Shown one piece after another: positions 8,601-10,040 of a stretch of DNA of 10,040 nt. The notes under the pieces are model-generated. The model searched no databases. It was not told the origin of the DNA and worked only from the letters and a program-made list of their open reading frames with translations. The DNA lies in the NCBI GenBank assembly GCA_900545175.1, contig UQYF01000054.1, positions 1 through 10,040 of the forward strand, read 5' to 3'. Numbering within the stretch: position 1 is the stretch's first letter; each line of letters begins with the position of its first letter. Position numbers and translations under genes: made by a program. Origin of the DNA: an uncultured Eubacteriales bacterium (lineage in GTDB: Bacteria; Bacillota; Clostridia; Lachnospirales; Lachnospiraceae).

Positions 8601-9381
8601 TATAAGCGATACAAATGTTATCTGGGATGATACCGCTGCGGCATTGGCTTCGAATTATATCGGAGGTTTTGCCGGAATGAATAATAATGACGGCGCAATC
8701 ACGAATTGCAGCATGACCTCTGCTACGGTATCCGTTAAGTCCGGATATGACATAAATACAAGTCATAAGCTCTACATTGGCGGTTATGCCGGTATGAATC
8801 AGGGTATGATAAGCGACAGTACTGTTGCAGGCAGCAGAATAGGAAATCAGTATCTTGTAAGCTCTGATAACGTGGCATACATGAGCGCAGGAGGCTTTGC
8901 AGGAATTGACGCAGTTAGTGGAAGTGCTGCAGATGTGCGCGGAATCAGCGGAGTAACTATTTCTGATACTGAAATAAGAAGTGAGTCTGTAGCAGGTGGT
9001 ATAATCGGTGAGAACAACTATGCTCTTATCGAGAAGGCTTCCCTGACCAATGTATATGTATACGGCGGACGAGAGTATGCAGGACAGCTTGCAGGTATCA
9101 ACAGAAGTACTGCGGATGCAGAGGGCTACTGTTATTATACTAATGCCAGAACGCAGACAAAGACAGGTACGGCAGGAGTCATAGCAGGTCTTTGTGAAAA
9201 ACCGGCGGCTTATAAAGGAATGAATTCCATAATTGCAGTTCGTACAAATGACAATAAGACAACTGTAATTAATGGAGATAAGTTTACCAATTACGGCAAG
9301 GGCACATTCTTCTATGAATTTAGAAATGACAAGGTATGGATTCAGTTTTATGACATAAAGAATCTTGCCGAAAAGTGGTAA
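2695..9381 (+). CDS. InlB B-repeat / GLUG-motif giant surface protein (long 3' portion of a broken gene)
   Basis: A 2228-residue open frame. Residues about 1-25 are acidic and Gly-rich. Residues 30-240 are a beta-rich region continuing fragment 2. An Ig-like or linker region follows to about 375. Residues about 376-1812 alternate Listeria-Bacteroides B repeats (Flg_new/InlB type, with YxITxDxxGG openings, GYxFxGW cores and LTAxW endings) with MucBP-like modules (VxYYxxxxDGxY to YYYxR). Residues 1813-2228 carry GLUG motifs. Such proteins are normally exported adhesins or structural surface proteins. Here no signal peptide exists, and the ATG at 2695 has no Shine-Dalgarno sequence and is preceded in frame by coding-like sequence back to a TGA at 2641, so it is not the natural start and expression is doubtful. 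The C terminus ends in LAEKW with no LPxTG, membrane helix or SLH domain visible. The frame is otherwise uninterrupted over 6.7 kb, which argues that decay is recent. Confidence 0.8.
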   Translation: MMEQNKQAGEEGEEGDDDDGESAGTASGGLLEKYERFISAANDKWIDLIEAPIFAAEGSLDPFYVTAYSIDVKFVVSANMSVAIGMSFQYEKSQRHTFTMLLFHRNQSSSETVDLSTEYFQFDFYVMGTLGIRAGVRAKVLFGVFSTKLAGIGLQLEAGAYARLWGYFYYCMSWENGKDIESSATGAVLMEIGAYLEVNLAMEVMNGTFSFNPSIYSNEWPIWHVGERENVLDFVYDEEGKWTEEDDGEEIEYSIPLSFDMVRTRTMEVPSEIFRMRYMDLKEGGEGCLTYDGNKRASLNAAASEYDEEERFFVEMSDPHFKYNPVDNTITVVPEEGVGSYEGTMTITWKQPDLTYVSKTISQTFNITWVDPDAGYCLAFDTKGGTVIKTKVYGIGKEVEAVESPTKVGYAFGGWYSDKACTRAEAVPSTMPAHDVTLYAKWVPIPNVYTVRHYYESLGTQYELTETTKQYNVYDVDEASGKKTRRDYVYTDDVLKAEELVRDNQILPEGFEIDWSLTTSSMSVAPDGSTVVDIYYKRQIHSVTYSMGELKDSDNPDVVIRYRYGETIYVPTYFMLGYTFENWEKEYGNPAEGDVSEKNKNIIMGVEDIKYVAKWKADDNTPYYIEYYIRDESSGMYITLGGDNGKLYKEGTTGAKVSVSANVLKDTGYTLDYVTVNGGGADLTSAGEIDAYGKLTIAYYYEGNDYYITYDLDGGEFLGDDVNKYPYKYTHGFTLELKDVTPVKEGYSFVGWLEGAQPVTSIPSYRVGDINLTAEWRADRGDIALYDSDGTTLGNVRATYGETVPSLKSIPVKAGYDFAGFYTEEGEEYYDAAGNGKVIWLGAKDIRLKASWTAKRLTISFDVNGGDTELASIEGTYLDNYPALPAPARQGYSFAGWTVENDASENYVTADTVISNPDAHTLVAQWENGTNTQYTVERYVEKAADGNSDGTDTETKYVLYDKSIGYGTTNEDVVINASLYGIAGYAFDGNNSQNVLTGTIKADGSTVFALYYNIKPADYFTVTYDYGRDDMPYKTLYVKDGETYGLPDVGKTTDDHMKLVGWRDDIGVFNKDNTATVNHSDAHYTAVWEKDEYTVFYRLSKDGFIEDFVTETYSYNDTDKLMGELFLLTPVEDENGNIIKYNKFTGWNTKQDGSGKMYMPGTSLSDVEFEDVTTNSYYGTLEMSLYGQWELADVPEGMTPYIVVHKVEYSGGNGYFKYYTLKFGKYEESTDAVAYEFRDVTAQDINQKKIGVDIVTEPAPGEADDSFNNVYRAYQGYTVVEVVYNRIQHTFTVKLDNGEEDPSWTQLSGIGLMGNIPSAPSKAGYEFAGWDYKIPEYMPEHDVTLTAKYRATDRRAVTVKYYMQNLDGSYNETPESTAVIYGQTGTAITPAPEVFAGFKTPEAKSVTVSDDGSVVCEYRYEREEYTITWDAGEGGLTGTDYSTGKVKYGQTITAPGLNRPGYTGAWKNLIDTMPANDVTFTADYAAQDVFYKVVYRRMDANGAYTPIYSQNRTAKAGSIVQEPCEVSDDYASQVADGYIKPLVQTVEIAGDGSTVINYDYRLIKSHLGYDLSGGTATTSNYAQSGDYYYGKTLQIPVLSQVKRTGYAAKGWYDASDPSKKLVDGNNITIGAKDVTYKLLWEPVTYTITYDLVLNGAQSLNNPSQYRTDLDFNISAPKCDDMSFVRWEWAGDGAMPAEVKILDNGLVHVTQSAQGDLRFRAVWSEDKLVFSATLYDGSPETYIYYYPAAGSEKITLAQIAVPVREGYVFSYWTKKIPKSTYGYYDVVLRDDTKVSTLNFNIDFVTANWMPLVTTDGFDGYQICVSSENELELAIEYIKSDSRYTGIALSNDITINELSEPLFEIFDDGYVLLGNNHKLTLKRAAAPLFGENHGEIRELGIVGNVNNSVDSAKAEETSFGVITGVNKGIIKGCFIEGVSTDDGVTRNTITSNATYFGGLVGINEGTITECHISDTNVIWDDTAAALASNYIGGFAGMNNNDGAITNCSMTSATVSVKSGYDINTSHKLYIGGYAGMNQGMISDSTVAGSRIGNQYLVSSDNVAYMSAGGFAGIDAVSGSAADVRGISGVTISDTEIRSESVAGGIIGENNYALIEKASLTNVYVYGGREYAGQLAGINRSTADAEGYCYYTNARTQTKTGTAGVIAGLCEKPAAYKGMNSIIAVRTNDNKTTVINGDKFTNYGKGTFFYEFRNDKVWIQFYDIKNLAEKW
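3820..8128 (+). repeat. Protein-level array: alternating B-repeat (Flg_new) and MucBP-like modules
   Basis: Approximate B-repeat-like units, in residues of the 2228-aa ORF: 376-443, 540-616, 706-779, 782-856, 857-929, 1019-1091, 1092-1192, 1288-1352, 1424-1488, 1566-1644, 1645-1725 and 1726-1812. MucBP-like or related units: 448-538, 622-703, 931-1016, 1198-1286, 1355-1423 and 1489-1566. The best B repeat is the first, with FDTKGGT, GYAFGGWYSD and DVTLYAKW. Units are strongly diverged in sequence, so the array is old and not a recent DNA-level tandem duplication. B repeats are small ubiquitin-like beta folds that act as stalk or ligand-binding spacers in other surface proteins. Domain borders were set by eye. 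Confidence 0.75.
8130..9381 (+). other. C-terminal GLUG-motif, beta-helix-like region of the adhesin
   Basis: Within the 2228-aa ORF, motifs of the type (Y/A)xGGxxGxN recur at about residues 1953 (FGGLVGINEG), 1988 (IGGFAGMNNN), 2027 (IGGYAGMNQG), 2064 (AGGFAGID), 2099 (AGGIIGENN) and 2128 (AGQLAGIN). They are spaced 29-39 residues and each is followed by an Ixx(C/S)xxxx strand. This is the GLUG repeat pattern, predicted to form a right-handed beta helix or solenoid. The region starts with a segment (ELELAIEYI...IALSNDITIN) typical of the capping part of such helices. Confidence 0.75.
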
Positions 9382-9405
9382 TTTCATACATAATAGCTGC
9401 AAAGT

Positions 9406-9456
9406 AAAAATCAACCACTTCCAAACCTTTTAATGTTTTGGGGTGGTTGATTTTTT
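9406..9456 (+). terminator. Strong, probably bidirectional terminator after the adhesin gene
   Basis: AAAAATCAACCAC (9406-9418) pairs perfectly with GTGGTTGATTTTT (9443-9455), and the stem extends inward through TTCCAAA/TTTTGGG with wobbles and one mismatch. A T6 run ends the right arm. The left arm gives the opposite strand a T-rich tail too, so it could also stop leftward transcription. It lies 24 bases after the TAA stop. Confidence 0.85.
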
Positions 9457-9488
9457 GCTGACTTGTACTTTGACCTGAAAGCTCCCAC

Positions 9489-9552
9489 TGACATAAGCAT
9501 CCACCTTACCCCCGCTTAGTGCTTTACATACTTGAAGCGGGGGATTGCTTAT
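9489..9552 (-). repeat. Hairpin element copy 2 (inverted relative to copy 1)
   Basis: The reverse complement of this stretch matches 1924-1988. Its core stem is better preserved than in copy 1: CCCCCGCTT (9509-9517) pairs perfectly over 9 bp with AAGCGGGGG (9535-9543), and outer ATAAGC/GCTTAT arms close the structure. Similarity to copy 1 ends at TGAC (9489-9492) on one side and at GCTTAT (9547-9552) on the other. The two copies bracket the whole adhesin pseudogene. Confidence 0.7.
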
Positions 9553-9600
9553 CAGGTAGCCCGGTATCACCATGAGAAATGGAACGTAAGGGGCTACCCG
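9489..9600 (-). ncRNA. Possible IS200/IS605 right end or omegaRNA-like structured sequence
   Basis: Read on the minus strand, a stem formed by GGGTAGCC-type and GGGCTACC-type arms (plus-strand 9591-9598 with 9555-9562, 8 bp perfect, with an inner CCAT/ATGG stem at 9570-9582) is followed directly by the hairpin element, ending at the sharp TGTCA border (9489). A multi-stem structure that terminates exactly at an element border is what TnpB-associated omegaRNAs look like. No tnpB or tnpA is recognisable to the right of it, so if real this is a solo remnant or a non-autonomous derivative. Copy 1 lacks the extra stem-loop. The identity is inference from architecture only. Confidence 0.35.
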
Positions 9601-9723
9601 GATGGACTTTTCAGTCTGAATTTGATTACACTCATACATCTTACACGTCTGTTTTTGCATTTCACAGGATAATAGGTAGACATATACCAGAAAATCGTAT
9701 ATAAGATAATCAGAATAAAATAT

Positions 9724-9966
9724 ATGGTAACTGTTCAGAGCCACCTCGAAAATGCGATTTCTGTTTTTAAGAGTGGTTCATTGTCAGCGGAAGTGAATGC
9801 AGGAAAACAGGGTGTCGAATTTACGCCCGGAGTATGTTTCTACTTTCGCCGTGAGGACTTGGAAAAGCATGCGCAAAAAGTACATGATGGATTTTTACCA
9901 ATAAAAGTAAAAGGCGAGGTAAAGCTGGCAGATTATGTATATGATTCAGGTGTCAAAACATCCTGA
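9724..9966 (+). CDS. Unrecognised small protein or ORF
   Basis: An 80-residue open frame with no family I recognise. It is mixed alpha/beta in composition, with charged segments (YFRREDLEKHAQKVHDGF) and a C-terminal KVKGEVKLADYVYDSG. It has no membrane segment, signal peptide or metal motif. The ATG at 9724 lacks a Shine-Dalgarno sequence (A/T-rich upstream), and the frame is open back to 9676, so it may be the tail of a truncated gene and not a complete one. Codon composition looks protein-like, especially after residue 20. No partner gene lies on either side within the window. Confidence 0.4.
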   Translation: MVTVQSHLENAISVFKSGSLSAEVNAGKQGVEFTPGVCFYFRREDLEKHAQKVHDGFLPIKVKGEVKLADYVYDSGVKTS

Positions 9967-9977
9967 TTTATTTTAAA

Positions 9978-10040
9978 AGTGTATAGAGACCGTTTCAAGT
10001 TTTGTGTAAACGTTAAAAACTGATATAAGATTTGTGAATA
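9978..10040. mobile_element. Possible insertion-sequence end at the window edge
   Basis: After the small ORF comes an A/T-rich stretch with GTGTATAGAGACCGTTTC and then TTTTGTGTAAACG. Ends of IS256-family elements in Firmicutes often contain a TTGTGTAA-type core, and this resembles one from memory. The partner end and any transposase would lie to the right of the window. An AGTTTT/AAAACT inverted repeat is also present. Low certainty. Confidence 0.22.

Larger units (their letters stand above)
1983..9381 (+). pseudogene. Giant InlB B-repeat/GLUG adhesin-like gene, 5'-truncated with a frameshift and an in-frame stop
   Basis: Three successive ORFs on this strand read as one protein. The first (to 2285) ends in a beta-rich segment (YRLEIIDNDIAR). 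Its continuation appears in the +1 frame from 2278 (RLDVALDVNVSRDLVHFEE), so one extra T at 2283, or an equivalent 4-base duplication of AGG, would explain the break. The second frame then meets TGA at 2641-2643 and continues in the same frame without interruption (LEDYAQQLIDLSESIKNMM) into the 2228-residue ORF. No signal peptide, promoter or credible gene start is found upstream; the coding sequence begins at the border of the hairpin element. The intact ancestor was probably a secreted surface protein of well over 2400 residues. Alternatives are a sequencing or assembly error at the two lesions, or programmed recoding. The missing N terminus makes a true pseudogene the best reading. Confidence 0.72.

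Noticed and set aside
8350..9414. Long minus-strand open frame (354 codons) opposite the GLUG region
   Set aside because: It is antisense to clear GLUG-motif coding sequence, is Ser/Cys/Ile/Tyr-rich in a way typical of shadow frames, has no recognisable domain, and overlaps the terminator.
9430..9744. Minus-strand 104-codon frame as a tnpB remnant
   Set aside because: Much of its translation comes from the hairpin repeat and terminator, and no TnpB zinc-finger (CxxC) or RuvC motif could be recognised.

Overview
The window most resembles a gut Lachnospiraceae chromosome (Roseburia / Agathobacter / Butyrivibrio-like Firmicutes). This is inferred from moderate A+T content, purine-rich Shine-Dalgarno sites, hairpin-plus-T-tract terminators, a LytTR regulator, and a giant surface protein built of InlB-type B repeats and GLUG motifs. 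No ribosomal or other marker gene fixes the species. It looks like an accessory, repeat-ridden region.

Layout. (1) Positions 1-318 are non-coding and hold the end of a MITE-like repeat that continues off the left edge, plus a smaller relative of it. (2) Positions 319-1367 hold a short same-strand pair, a 72-aa heavy-metal-associated (HMA) protein and a LytTR-PAS regulator. The pair closes with a terminator that starts at the base after the stop codon. (3) Positions 1402-1923 are intergenic. They hold an inverted repeat, a GTACC-motif repeat cluster that may be an old transposon end, and a 166-bp element bounded by 11-bp inverted termini; part of this element is the inverted copy of the left-edge repeat. 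(4) A 65-bp hairpin element (1924-1988) abuts what is left of a very large adhesin-like gene (about 1983-9381). (5) After a strong terminator (9406-9456) comes a second, inverted copy of the hairpin element (9489-9552) with an additional stem-loop. Then comes an unrecognised 80-aa ORF and, at the edge, a sequence that may be an insertion-sequence end.

The main result is that the adhesin locus is probably a decaying pseudogene. Three consecutive ORFs (1977-2285, 2311-2643, 2695-9381) read as one protein interrupted by a +1 frameshift near 2283 and one in-frame TGA at 2641-2643. The second and third ORFs share a frame. There is no signal peptide; the coding sequence simply begins at the edge of the hairpin element. 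The 2228-residue remainder is open throughout and still shows a beta-rich N-terminal region, an alternating array of B-repeat and MucBP-like modules, and a C-terminal GLUG beta-helix-like region, so the damage is either recent or confined to the 5' end. No anchor motif is visible at the C terminus.

The two hairpin copies resemble right ends / omegaRNA-like structures of IS200/IS605-type elements, with no tnpA or tnpB in the window. That identity is inference. I found no convincing new defence or metabolic system. The unusual content is the repeat architecture and the broken giant gene.
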